Shown: piece after piece, positions 30,601 through 42,400 of the stretch
How the letters are laid out: each line of letters opens with the position of its first letter
How positions within the stretch are numbered: the first letter of the stretch is position 1
Source: Dirofilaria immitis
Lineage: Eukaryota > Nematoda > Chromadorea > Rhabditida > Onchocercidae
Assembly (NCBI GenBank): GCA_024305405.1
Contig: JAKNDB010000092.1
Span: 3,007,501 to 3,071,500 of the forward strand
Reading direction: 5' to 3'
Length of the DNA stretch: 64,000 nt
The notes under the pieces: model-generated
The model's input: only the letters and a program-made list of their open reading frames with translations
Told to the model about the DNA's origin: nothing
Databases searched by the model: none
Made by a program: the position numbers and the translations under genes

Positions 30601-31644
30601 GCGTTCTATCGCTTGGATGAATTCGAGATTATCATGTTGAGTTACTTCCAGCAGTCTACAAAAACATGGCTAGCTTGAAATGACTTTCTTAGTTTTGCTG
30701 TAGCATACTGATAATAACAGCAAAGTGATCATAGTGTTAACATATCGATTCTTTGAAGTAAATGTAGAGTTTTAACATTTTTTGCACATTTATCATTATA
30801 ACTCTCCTCCTTATTCCATAATATTTTCTAATTTAATATCTCCTGCAACGAAAATCACTTAATATTCTATTTTCAATTAGTTGAACTTGTTGTTAACTGA
30901 TTTTTTGACATCGAGTGGCAGCGTAAATAATTACTTTCGAGAAACCAACTAATCCTAATTTTATTTTATTTTTTTATTTATTGTGATTTTATGGTCATGC
31001 AAGTGAAATGGAGGACGGAATTCCAATACTATGAAATAATTGTATCTCTCCATTTATAATTTTACATCTGAAGCTTTTCTTGACTACTTACTGATTTTGA
31101 TGCAACTTTTTCCGATGCAATTTTGTTGATATTTGACATTTGAGACGCAATATTTTCTGCCTGTGATTCAGTTTCTTCACATTTCTGTGACAACGAGATA
31201 TAAAATAAACTTCATTTTTAGATTTTAGAAAGGAAATAGTTTTCAGAAATCTGTTGACGATTTCATTTCAAAATCTCGTTTTAACCAAGTTGTGATTAAA
31301 AGAATAGACTCGTATAATTATTGGTGTAGTGTAAAAATGATTTAAGTGGTGTCGATATACACGGCACAAGGTAAGCTGTTCAAGTTTTGTACGCCAATGT
31401 TTAATGACACGAATTTTATATTGTTTTCCTATGAATCTAATTTTCAGATTTAAAATTATGAGTTTCAAGTTAAAAAACATCGTTGTGCAAGTAATTTATA
31501 ACTTTAATTTTTAAAAATTGATTCAGTAAAAATGACATTGATTATTACTATGGCAATCAATATCAACATTTATTGGAAATCTATCTAGATGTTTATGTCT
31601 ATCAACTGATAAAAGTGTTAATCAAACAATAGAATTTGCTCTAG

Positions 31645-33479
31645 AAATCAATTTGGATTCAACGCCAACATCATACCACTCATTAATGGGATATAACGAA
31701 GTTGCTCGAAAGTCTGGGCATCAGCATTATCCACAAAACATAATACATACCTTTGATACCGAGCATCTATGTCAAGCACAGTGCCATGTACCTTGCTCCA
31801 TGAAGCATATCAGTGATCTAATGATGCAACGATGGCTCTGTCCTGTTAAGGTATATATATACTTCGTTTTCTTTTTTATTTTTTTTGTTTTGAAAATGTT
31901 CGAATTCTATTTCTTGCTTTAGCTTTAGAATATGTACAGCTAGTAGCAGTAGCTATTTGATGGTCAGTTCTTATTTGTCCTATCTAATTCGAATCTGAGA
32001 TAATAATCCGTTAATGTAGACCATGCAACTTTCCCAACAATTGTTGTCAGCAAGATAACTACTCTTATTTGATCTACACTGAGCAAATAAGTTTGAGCGA
32101 GATTCAAATATGTATAAATATAATTTAAACAAATTTTGGAGCAAAATATGGCACAGCGCTGAAAATGACCGACTTATCTTGTCGTTCTACTAATATATTC
32201 TAATAAATTTATTTTAACTACTGTCTTGGAAGATTTTGTTAATATTCCAAAGTATGTATATGACATACACATGCCGTCAGTAATTTTGAATTCCAGATAA
32301 TAAGCTCATGTCGAAGTTTATTTCAAAATATTTCGTGATAATCATACTTTCATAAGCATTCGTATCTCTTCTGAATTCAGAGATATCCTTTTTCATGTGA
32401 GCGATTCTTAATATTTTGTCAGATTTATAGTATTTGCTTATAACAATAAAGCAGATCGGCCATTTAAAAATTATAACGGATAATGATGATATGCCGAAAC
32501 TGATAAATAAGCAACCATTGATTATTATATCCATAACGGTCAGCAGAACATTTAAGAAGTGAAATAAATGTTTCTGCTGAAGTAAATAAACACTGTAGTG
32601 AATGACAAAGCTACACGCTTTTGAATTAGAGCATAATTTTTTTTATTCGAATAAAATTCAGATAATTTCTTTTCTTTTCGTTATTGGCAAATAAGGCGAG
32701 TAGCATTGCCATCCTTATAAAAGTCGTTAATATTATAAAGATTTCGAAAGAAGAGAAAGAAAAAAAAGCAAGCTTACCATTTTGATACTGCAATAATTTG
32801 CCTAACCATAAAAAATTTCCTATCATTACCAAAATAACACATAAAATGTACCAAATATTTTAGGAATTAAGTTTCGAGACTCATTATTAAGATATAGTTT
32901 TCTTCAAAATCTTGGGAATCATTCGAAAAAGATAAGCACTATTTATTTTATAAGACTTGCTCCTATAATTTGATAGGAATTGGTAGATAGATAATCATGA
33001 TATTCTTTCGAAATCTAAATTTAATATATGGAATTTAGACATATTTTTGTATGATTTGATTTGTTGGAGTGCTAAAATGGAGTACATTTCGAATAATTAA
33101 TTTATTAGAATATGGGGAAAGCAACATAATATAAAAATCAGAGCTTAGTAATTTTGTGTTTTTCAACAAAAGATGTTGTAAAAGAAGTTCTATATTCGCA
33201 TTATTCTAACTAGTGCTCCATTCTGCATCAACAATGCTCCATCTAGACCGTTTTCTTCATCATCTTTTGCATAAATTAAAATCTCTTTAAGCAATTGAAC
33301 ATTTTCAGGAAAAAGATGAATGGAACATTGCGCCATCCGAAGATCATTTTTTGACGGGTTTTACTACAATTATGGCCACAGTCATCTGCCTTGCTATTTT
33401 CGGTGTCTTCTTGCTAATTTGCATAACATGTCTTATCCGAATACATTGTTGTAAATGTCGCAGGAGTAATGATGCTTAA
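31645..33479 (+). CDS. Single-pass membrane protein, C-terminal part
   Basis: Family not recognised. Two phase-compatible exons (31645-31850 and 33309-33479, acceptor TTTTCAG). The first encodes a Cys-bearing ectodomain segment (HTFDTEHLCQAQCHVPCSMK, ending RWLCPVK). The second gives EDHFLTGF, one transmembrane helix (TIMATVICLAIFGVFLLICI), then a short basic Cys-rich tail (RIHCCKCRRSNDA) and a stop. This fits a type I topology with a juxtamembrane, possibly palmitoylated tail. The 5' exons and signal peptide are not identified; patches near 30339-30500 are candidates. Only a partial model. Confidence 0.5.
32277..32576 (-). CDS. Possible small multi-span membrane protein (last exon)
   Basis: A minus-strand frame open for 100 codons from an acceptor (CTTCAG at 32582-32577) to TGA. 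It starts QKHLFHFLNVLLTVMD, has two hydrophobic stretches (INGCLFISFGISSLSVIIF and WPICFIVI), then a polar tail with a basic and acidic mix (MKKDISEFRRDTNAYESM). A possible upstream exon ends at 32778 with a good donor (GTAAGC), but its phase does not match. It lies inside the long intron of the plus-strand gene 31645-33479. It may be chance in AT-rich DNA. Confidence 0.3.
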   Translation of the reverse strand, partial: QKHLFHFLNVLLTVMDIIINGCLFISFGISSLSVIIFKWPICFIVISKYYKSDKILRIAHMKKDISEFRRDTNAYESMIITKYFEINFDMSLLSGIQNY

Positions 33480-36081
33480 AAGCTAATAATATCTTCTCTT
33501 CATGCAAACTTCATTATACTATTCAAGGCTAATATCTTTTCATTTATAATTTTGATGAGAAATGCCAACTGTCGCACCCTAAACCGAGATCAAAGCAAGA
33601 TAAAATAATCTAATGATCCTAAAGCAAAACGATTCATTTTTTTATAAGAATAAATATGATGCCTTGACAAATGTCTAACAAATAATAAATGACAGAAAAT
33701 AAATAAAATGAAATATTTTAACCATAAAAGACAGATTATTGCTATTGATCTTTACTTATATCTATGGTGAACCACTTCATCATTACCCTTACTATTATTC
33801 ATCGCAATCTTTTTCAATTTTAATTTTCATATCTGGCTTTTTCTGCGGTTTTCCTGGTATTCTCAAGGGTTCTCTGTTATGATTTAAAAATATATTTTAT
33901 TTGATGCAATGTGACATGAAATATATTCTATTTGATTCTGTATGAAATATTTTTTGTTTCATTCAAGCTGTTCGTCTCTGTTTCATAAAGTGTTTTGCAA
34001 TCTAATCTCAATTTCATTTTGAAGTGGTACAGATCAATCTGAAAGTCGAAATTTTGTACATTACAGAACATGAATAAATGTGAATAAGAAATGAAACAAT
34101 GAGTACTTCTGAAGCATAAAACGAATAACCTATGTTGTGTTGAAATTTAAAATTCTCGATTGTATGATTGAATTCATAAGCTTTCTCATAGATAGCACTT
34201 TTAAAAATGCAAACACGAAATGTTTATAATTGCTTCTAAATTTATTCATGTTCTAACCAAAGTCCTATTATGAACCAAGCAGATAACGAAAGTGGAAGCC
34301 ATCATAGCCTTAGGCAACTAACTACGAAAAGGATAATGTCTTCTCTTAACAAAAACATAAACAAAAAGAATAAACCCAACAAAAAAAACCAAAAAAATGA
34401 TAAGAAAAATGGCCTATAAAAAAACAAAATAAAACCATTAAAAACAAAAATACAAAAATCACCACTAATACGATTAGTAAATAGGGTTCATTCTTATAGT
34501 ATCACTATAAAGAGCGCTAACATTGCCGTAAAATAAAATCAGAAAAAAAACTGCTAATAATATTAGGAAAATGTCAAAAATCAAAGTCAAAATAATACTT
34601 CCCTCTAAAAACAATCAAACAAAACAAGCATTTTTTGAACATAAGCTACTCTCGTACTGTGCGAAGATTAAAATTCCCAACATCATCCTTTTTAATAATG
34701 CTTTATGTTAATCATTCTAAAATTTTTCATTTAGGAAAAGCAACAATTTCAGGGTTAAAGTAAAATGCAGTTCCAAAACTTTTTTTTAATGGAAAAAATT
34801 AGTTTGATTAGGAGTAGAATGAACAACAGGAAAAACTGTTGAAGTATAGAAGGCAATACAAGAAGTTCGCGAAGGAAATGATTAACAAATTTTTCATTTT
34901 TTCCAGTAATATCAAAAGCGATATCGAAATGCTTCATTTACATTACTGTTAGAATAATATTAAAAAACAAATTCAAGCAGCATTGGGAAACTCAAGGAAG
35001 AATTAATTATATTAACAACATGCTAAAATGGAATCTCAAAATAATTCGAAAAATTACAGGAGTATCCTATTAATTCTAAAAATTTAAATGTTTCCGTACT
35101 GAAAATTCGGGAAAATCGTACTAGTAAAACTGTTTCAAAAATACATAATTATTATAAAGAGAAATTTAAAGACAATTCTGTCGTTCATCTGCAAATTTTT
35201 ACAGCAAACTAGAAAGAAGGCGACAAGGATTTTCACTCCATCGGTTACTAAGCATCCAAAAAAAGACAGATCCAGTCAAATCGTCCCTCTCTAATGATTT
35301 ATGAGAGACAGAAACAAAAGAAAACTTCGAATTAGAATTTAAAATTTAGAACAAGAATTCTACCACTAATACTTCAGTGTTAGAAGAAACATGTACAGAT
35401 CGATTATTTGTCTCGTCCGTTGCAAACAAAGCATTTATTTCTCATTGTATGTCATCTGCGAGTTGCTTTGGGAATGGACATTCTGCAAATGTCAATGCTT
35501 CTGAATAATAAACGACCACTTATCTCTTCACTCAATATGTTCCTTCAGGAGTTTCATAGTAACATTAATTGTTTTAGTTTCGTCATACGCACATACTTGA
35601 AGCTATCATTTTCATCGAAATTTCTCGATCTGCAGTCCGTCTGAATTTCTCGGTTTGTAATTTTATCCAGATTTCTCAGTTTTGCAGTTTCAAGATCTGC
35701 TCACTCGTTCTTGTGCAATATTTACTGGATTTATTATTATTATTGTATCATCAGTAATACCTGAATGCAGTAAATTGCCTCCTTTCATCATCATTACGTA
35801 CTGGAAGTTGCTGAAATTATATCGAATAGATGGCTGCAGTAGCAGTATCGTTATCGAAACGGACGATTTCTATTACTGATGTTGGAGCAGCTGGGATAAA
35901 GTAAATTTAGTTTCGTTTGGTTGAGAAAAGTTTAGCTTCGAAGTACTGAGATTAAGCTAGGCGCTTATTCTTTTACCGCTATTTTTAGCTTTTATAGGTC
36001 CTATACTTTTCTTCAATTATTTAAGGAAGTAAGAACGAGGTGATCTCATGTATTCTTCGTTTTTCAGACAGCACTATAGGC
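33480..36081. other. Intergenic stretch with A-rich block and coding-like relic
   Basis: From 34320 to 34640 the plus strand is extremely A-rich with few T, an unusual strand skew. From about 34970 to 35510 all three plus frames carry short protein-like runs rich in Lys, Asn, Ser and Thr (for example KIRENRTSKTVSKIHNYYKE and QTRKKATRIFTPSVTKHPKK), interrupted by stops. This looks like a decayed or mis-sequenced coding region. The rest appears empty. Confidence 0.4.
36061..36067 (+). promoter_or_regulatory. Probable trans-splice acceptor of the CLCC1-like gene
   Basis: TTTTCAG ends 14 bases before the start ATG at 36082, with no upstream coding exon in phase. This is the arrangement expected for spliced-leader addition in nematodes. 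Inference only. Confidence 0.5.
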
Positions 36082-39000
36082 ATGTTGCTCCTTATAGTAT
36101 ATTTGGATCTGCTTCTTGGTTTTAACGGTGAAAATATCGATCTGGATTTACATGTTGATCAGGGAAGTTGGGTTGATCCGAATGATCCTTTGCGTCGTCA
36201 TCATTTTGCACCAAAAACACTGTCAACCAATTGACACTATGTCAAATGAATTTAAAGGAATGTTTGAAAAATAGCAAAGTATGTAAGTTTTATCACTTAG
36301 CTAGGTAATAGGGAATTGGGAGCATTGCTTTCAAGTTTTCTTTTCCTCTCAAAAAATAAAGATTGATCAAACTCAGTTGCTCGAAAGTGGCATGAGTGGG
36401 TGGGACTGATTTACTTAATTACTAAAATTTATATTTTAAAGTTATTGCTTTGCCCATTTTTTGATCAAATTTGACGTTGAACTTGCATTACTTTTCTGTG
36501 AAGAGAAGTATTCAAACTTGACTTGTCCATATTTGTTACCCAAAATTGTTGTCACATTTTAGCTAAGTCATTTGATATTTTCGAATTCAGTTTCTTTGTA
36601 ATGTTAATGATTATCTAAATTTCGAGATATTCCCCTTGCATTTCTGTTTTCTTTTATTTAATTTTTGATGATATAAACAGCTATTCAAGGAAATTCCAGC
36701 TGAAGATTATACTGAAACTCCTTATGTCCATGATTTGACATTAAAACATATTATACGGAATTTCTTACATCGCATGAATGTTGACATTGATAAGGTAAAA
36801 TAGTTTTAATAAATTTTTAAGATTTTGGTTTTCCTTTTGCAATCACATTTTTTTGAGCAAGTAAATTTTACTTTCTAGCATAAGAATTCCAGGATCTTCT
36901 ATAATTTATTTTAGCCATAGTTCCAACTGTCGACAGTCATCATTATTTTAGGATAAAAAGAATTAGACTAGTTGGAGTCACTTCTAGATTTATCACGTTT
37001 TTCGAAATTTTTCAGTTATCAGTCCTTAATTTACAGACGAAGCGCGTCGATCGAACTGTAGAAGTATATTTAGATGCCGATAGTTTGGTTATTTTGAGGA
37101 AGTATTTGAACTCGAAAGATGAAACAGTTACCGTGCGCGAACAAGTCCGAGAAATTATGGAGAAACTAATTGTTCCGGTAAGTTTTTAAGTTATATTTTT
37201 TTTCAAGTTTTTGTCGCACTGTTCTTTAATCATGCATATTTTCATTTGTTTAGTTTTTCGAATTAGATGGGATGTTATTAATTTATCCTGATAAAATAGA
37301 AGGAAACTGTATCTTAAAAATAAAATGTGAATAAAAGTACCATGTAGTGAAGTATTTCCTTTTTGCGTTGCAACAAGGTACACAGAGTTACAAATTCTTT
37401 ATTTCCACTTAAGCTCCAATCGTTGCCAAAGACAAAGTCCAGAGACATCAATCTCAAGTTTGGGTAATTAAACCTTAATACGATAAGTTTCATAATCTAC
37501 ATCATACAGTTTCAATGATATCAGCAAGGCATGTTTAATGACGACAACATAATTCAAAAAACAACGAGAATTTTAAAAAAGACCAATTTGGTGGATCCAT
37601 TCGAAGCACATGATCTCAAATGATTGGTATTTTGGACCCTTTTCTCTCGTAGGTTGTGGATCCTGATACGGTTGTGAATATAAGAAATAAGGCCTTTGTT
37701 AGCTTATAGGAATGTAGCTCTCAGACGAAGACGGAGAATATTAGCTTATATTTTTCATTATATAGTAGATATACGCGTACTGTGAAATGCAACATAAAGG
37801 AATTATTGAATTCTCTAATTTCTTTGTTCATTTAACGATTTTAGCGACACCTTTATTTTCTTTTATCACGGAAACCTTTCACAGTTTATTCTCGACAACC
37901 CAAGTAATATTTTATTTGTGTGCTTTTTAACAAGAAAAAAATTGAAAAAGGGAAGTTTATTTATTTTCAGCGGAACTACGAGGATCAATCATTTGTAGAG
38001 CGCATATTGGATGTGATTGTGACTTTTTACCCCTGTTGAATACTCTGTTATTGATACCAGCAATAGTGGTTCTATATCGTAGTCACTTTTCTATATGTTC
38101 TTTTGTCTGGCTGTTTTTTTGTATCATTCGTTATATCAGTATTTAATACTTTCCACAAAAAATATCAGGTGAGTATATGGTTTTGTAAGAAGTTTCTGAT
38201 CAATGCAAGAAGTTGCAAAGAAGTTTCTGATCTTCAGTATGCTGTGTCTTTAAATAAGGATATTTCCTATTTCCGCATAATGAATATGGAGTAAATTTTA
38301 AAAATACTGAGTGTTTTCAAGTATTCACTTAATCTGTTTTTTTTGAACTCTGAAATTAACGAAGCATTATTTTCGGTTCTGCATAAAGTAGGTTATTGGT
38401 CAAGCGCTGGTCTTAAAATTACCACCTTCAATAAAATATTTAGATCGGATTTAAAAAAGGTTTCATGTTGATAAATTATTTCTGCATTATACCAGAATTG
38501 GAGATTCGATAGAGGTATAGAATATTTGAAATTCGTGGATTTTCTGGTTGCTTTTGTTTCATTATTAGCATAATTTGAAACTTTTTGCAGGCAAATATTG
38601 CAGTAAGAATGTCACGTGCTGAAAAATCACTTGCAGAAAAATGTAAAACAGATAATACTTTATCTACAGTCTTGAATATGGTATCGGGATTATTTGTCTT
38701 GAAGCAAGAAAACGAATGTGAACAACATTACAGGGTTCAGTTTCTTTTATATTCCATTACACATTAATTAAAATTTGGTAGTGTAAAATACTGGGTATAA
38801 ATAACGCTCATAACTTCTGATTTCAATTTTCTTGGATATGCATGCTGGAGGGAAAGTGAAAAATAGGCATCATGGGAGATATGATAAATCTTTGTGTGCA
38901 AGAAAAAATTAGAAAATTAAAACTGATGAAGAAAAAAGAATAGAAATGGATGATTTTACTGCAGATCTAAAAATCCCAGATGAATTGAGGAAAAGTTAGA

Positions 39001-39693
39001 TTAGCTGAACTGATTCATGTTTGTAATTTGCGCCATTTGTATATGTTCAATTTTCTTTTCAGGATTTATACGTTGACCCTATATACGAAATTTCACCTCT
39101 GGATGTGATTTGTGAGGTTCTGTCAAGTTTCGTATTTACTTCTCTTGGTGTATTTGGACGTCATTTCAATATTTTTTTAATGAATTTTTCGTGATTCTCC
39201 GTTGCACTTCATTGTCCTAAAAGCAATTATTTTCCTTTTCCTCACAGTCGTATTTCTTTTTGGCTTGGTGGCTATCGAATACGTACATTTATGGCTACAG
39301 TGGAACCATCTGGTAAGTTTAAATATTATATTCCGATGAATATTTCGCTATTTTGATTCAACGATAATTTAATTAGTATAGCGCTATCCTTGATTTTATT
39401 TAGCGAAATGAAATTTCCAGTTTTCCTGAAATTTCAAAGAAAATTTCAGTAAACAACTCGGTCAGTCATTAGTGAATTAAATTATAATTGCAGATACCAT
39501 TCACTCGATGTCGCGATTGCAGCAGACAGCTGATTATCGATCTAATGGCGGAAGACCAGAAATAAGATCTTCCGGATCGGGAATTCTGTTGTCACCAGTG
39601 CGAGTTGGCTCGAATAATACTAGACGCCGTTCATTGAGTACATCTCGTTTAAGGATGTTTAAGATATCAGATATTGGTGAAATGAATTATTGA
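36082..39693 (+). CDS. CLCC1-like ER chloride channel
   Basis: Eight exons: 36082-36278, 36681-36794, 37037-37177, 37971-38168, 38591-38734, 39063-39190, 39248-39312, 39494-39693, about 395 residues. CLCC1 is an ER membrane protein involved in anion and ER homeostasis. Visible features: signal peptide (MLLLIVYLDLLLGFNG); the family's N-terminal WVDPNDPL (vertebrate 'DW(I/V)DPTD'); Cys pair in LTLCQMNLKEC; IIRNFLHRM and LRKYLN segments; NYEDQSFVERI then a transmembrane segment (LLNTLLLIPAIVVLY); a second (LFFVSFVISVFNTF); the loop QANIAVRMSRAEKSLAEKC; and CEQHYRDLYVDPIYEISP, which aligns well with 'CQKYYELLLVNPIWLVPP'. The tail is Ser/Arg-rich. Homopolymer slips: A5 at 36213-36217 and C4 at 38030-38033 each lack a base; T7 at 38114-38120 has one too many. 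With these, all phases fit. Confidence 0.82.
37341..37612 (+). repeat. Dispersed repeat copy inside a CLCC1 intron
   Basis: About 270 bases that match the reverse complement of 52027-52329 along their whole length. Anchors are ATGTAGTGAA at the left, TTTATTTCCACTTAAGCTCC, GGTAATTAAAC, TTCAATGATATCAG, AAAAAACAACGA and TCGAAGCACATGA at the right. No coding capacity. It lies wholly in the intron 37178-37970 of the CLCC1-like gene. Confidence 0.85.
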
Positions 39694-42068
39694 ATAACAA
39701 AATCACATATATTTCAGTTCCATTTATCTTATAGTTTTCGTGACATTTTTGATTATATAGAGAAATGATGTCTTCTAGTCCAATTCTTGTCTGTAAAGAT
39801 TCTCATTTCTTGCTGTTGCAATTTATTTAAATTAATGAAATCATTTTATCTGATTTTCGCTGCATTTCACGACATTTTGTTCTCACTTTATGTTCTTTAA
39901 TGTCTGCAAAATGTTTTAAAATAATTGTTGAGATAATAGTTTTTGTTTATCGCTATTTTTTGTTAAGAATTTAAGATTATGAATCATTATAAAAGTATAA
40001 AAAGTTCGATTCAAATGTTTAATTTTTGAGTAAACTGGTAGCTATATCGCTGTTTTTGCTTAAAGCAAAAAAAAAAAAAAAAGATTTAGTGCTTGACTCT
40101 CGCCTTTTGTAAATAAAAACTATTCATTTACATATTTTATAAATTTGTTATGCTTTATATTAAATTAAAATATTTATATTAAAATAAGGCAATTCACGCT
40201 TCATGTAGAGCATGCGTTTGCGTATCAAAAGAATTATGTGTTGTTTCATCGCTGTACCATAAATTTAAAAATAAACTAGAAGCCAGTAGAGAAGAAAAAT
40301 TAAAAGGTGATGATGAGATAATAATAGTGGTTTAGAAGTATTCTTTTCCTCCTTGCCTTATTTACTTTCATGAATCAGGCCATTTCTGATGATTTTACTT
40401 GCAAAAATCTACTTTTATGTTCTCATGCCACGTACTTCGTTATATACTATTCCAATTTCATCCCACAAGATCGAGTTTCTTTATCATTGCAACGGGTAGC
40501 AAATGCTTTCAGCAGTGGTAATTGTGATACCGCGCTTGCTAGTGCTAAGATACAATAAACCGTGGTCATGTGTCATAGCCTTCGTCCTGATATTTTTAAA
40601 GGAGATTGATTGGCTATACTTCTGCTGCTATTGCAACTAACGTAAGTCATCATCATATTACTAGGGCTTTCTTCACTATTCTTTACAACTGTCCTTTTTG
40701 AATTTCTTTGCTCATTGCCCACCTAATTCATTTTATCGCCAATGTTAACAATTACTATTGCAACTTGAAATTTATGTGTGCTAGGCGAATGCTTATGCAT
40801 TTCACTTACTGCAGTTTCCATCTAATACTCATCATTATTTGAATTGGTTAACAATATTTCATAAACATATCGTTATCATTAATGGATTCTAAAAATTTTG
40901 ATGATTCTCCGCAAAGATCAACACAAGAGTTTGATTCGTTGTCAATCAAAAATATATTACAAAACAGTTTCTGCGTATGAATAATCTTTAACTTAAACGC
41001 CATGTCTACACCTATTTGCTTACCTTCTATTCAATCATTGAAATGGCGAACAATAAGATGCTTGCCTAGTCTCGAAAAATTCATGCCTCTTTTTCAAGAG
41101 CAGAAGTTTAATTGGATTGTGATTTATTGGTTTTCATCATATTATTCAATATAGCATATTTATTTGAACAGGTAGGACATATTCAAGCAATCTTCAAGTC
41201 GGAAAAATGAAAAATTTGGATAATCTTTTCATTTCAATAGAATTGTACGCTGATTTGTTCAATGATTACATAATCATATAGATATGGACTAGTAAAACTG
41301 ACAATAATCAACTGCCTATCGTCTTCTCTTAGACTACTTTAATTTCATCATATTCAAATTCAATTGTGATTCACACAACTTGATAATATGAATGTTTTTT
41401 TTAGACCTTCAATCGAAAACTGAAAAAAATTCTTGATTTCATGAAATAATAATAATCACGTGATAAAAAGTGATTTAATCATGTGAGAAAAATGATAAGT
41501 CAATGGTTTACTAATCTATTTTAACTTAGACCTATCTTTCAATAAAGAGTTAAATTATATATTTTGAAGACAAATATGTACTTAATTAATTTGACTGAGA
41601 AAGTCTCTAACTTAATGAGCATTGCTAACAGCCACATTCTGCAATTATTTGACGTCTGTAATTGATATGCTGTATTCAGACATAAATGAATAAAATTTGC
41701 ATATATTTGAAAAGTTGAGGAGAATGCCTTGAGCATCAGTCAACCTGCCATTAGTTAGTTGCCAAGGTAATGCAAGGTGAAGCTTACTGCTTCTTTCAGA
41801 AATCAATCTGTACACTTGCAGTATTCTGCGCATTGTCTTTTCTAATGTTTTTATATTTCTTGACTTTTTAGATTTGTTTTATACTATCTCGTGCTTTCAT
41901 TTCTAGCATTTGAACGCTATATTTGTAAACCTGTTGTTTAATTTTCCAGCTCTTCATAACTTCAAACCTTAAAAATCAAAAATTTGCATTCTTTATACAT
42001 TTGATGTGAATTGAATTTATTACAAGGTTTTTTTGATTTTCGTAGGTTCAAGAAATTTGTTAAGTTTA
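39694..42068. other. Intergenic region with a possible SEC31/SRA1-like exon fragment
   Basis: At 40471-40557 the plus strand encodes DRVSLSLQRVANAFSSGN followed by CDTALASAKIQ. This resembles the SRA1/SEC31 C-terminal helix pattern ('L..L..AL.sGdy.tAl..'). No adjoining exons are visible and a TAA follows directly. I call it a fragment or coincidence. A long A16-type run lies near 40068-40083. Confidence 0.25.
42037..42045 (+). promoter_or_regulatory. Probable trans-splice acceptor of the G-gamma gene
   Basis: TTTTCGTAG ends 23 bases before ATG 42069. The frame upstream of the acceptor is closed, so an SL-type 5' end is likely. Inference only. Confidence 0.4.
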
Positions 42069-42400
42069 ATGGATCAAGTTCGTGTACAAACAGAACAGCT
42101 TCGTATCGAAGCACAGGTTTCATGAAAGAAAGTGTCAGAAGTCTCTAAAGAGTGAGTTTTGTTTAATTAAAAACAACTTTCCTTTCTTCATTTGAAATTG
42201 AATCTGCAATCTATTAATAATTTAGATGGTGTGTCGTGTTATTTAATACTAAGATATTTCGGTCATTGAGTTTTTATTTTTATCTTTTTTACAGTTTGAT
42301 AGAATATTGCGAACGAGAGAAACCGCATGATATGCTCGTCAGTGGACCTATTGATAATCACAATCCATTTCAAGAGAAGAAATCTTGTGCTATACTTTAG
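42069..42400 (+). CDS. Heterotrimeric G-protein gamma subunit, with internal TGA
   Basis: Two exons (42069-42151 and 42295-42400), 62 codons, the family's normal size. G-gamma pairs with G-beta and is held to the plasma membrane by a prenyl group. Motifs: MDQVRVQTEQLRIEAQV (family 'QLkmEAni'), KVSEVSKDLIEYCE (family 'KVSkAaaDLmaYC'), NPFQEKKSCAIL with the CAAX box CAIL, where the final Leu predicts geranylgeranylation. A TGA at 42123-42125 falls where the family has the Arg of 'DRIKVS'. TCA-TGA would be TCA-CGA by one C-to-T change at a CpG, so this is either a nonsense allele, a pseudogene or a base error. Splice phase (GA|T) is intact. The short single-copy structure otherwise looks functional. 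Confidence 0.85.

Larger units (their letters stand above)
24357..31644. other. Gene-poor, T-rich stretch
   Basis: Seven kilobases with no exon chain I can defend. Many plus-strand open frames here are Phe/Leu/Ile-rich by composition. Weak coding-like patches without splice support: 30339-30415 (frame reading RKTRPTTIVHITNRKLD) and 30425-30500. These could be 5' exons of the gene at 31645. An AT dinucleotide run lies at about 30097-30120. Two inverted repeat copies lie at 24424 and 27604. Confidence 0.45.

Noticed and set aside
42123..42125. TGA read as selenocysteine
   Set aside because: The family has Arg, not Cys, at this position, and I see no reason to expect a SECIS element.
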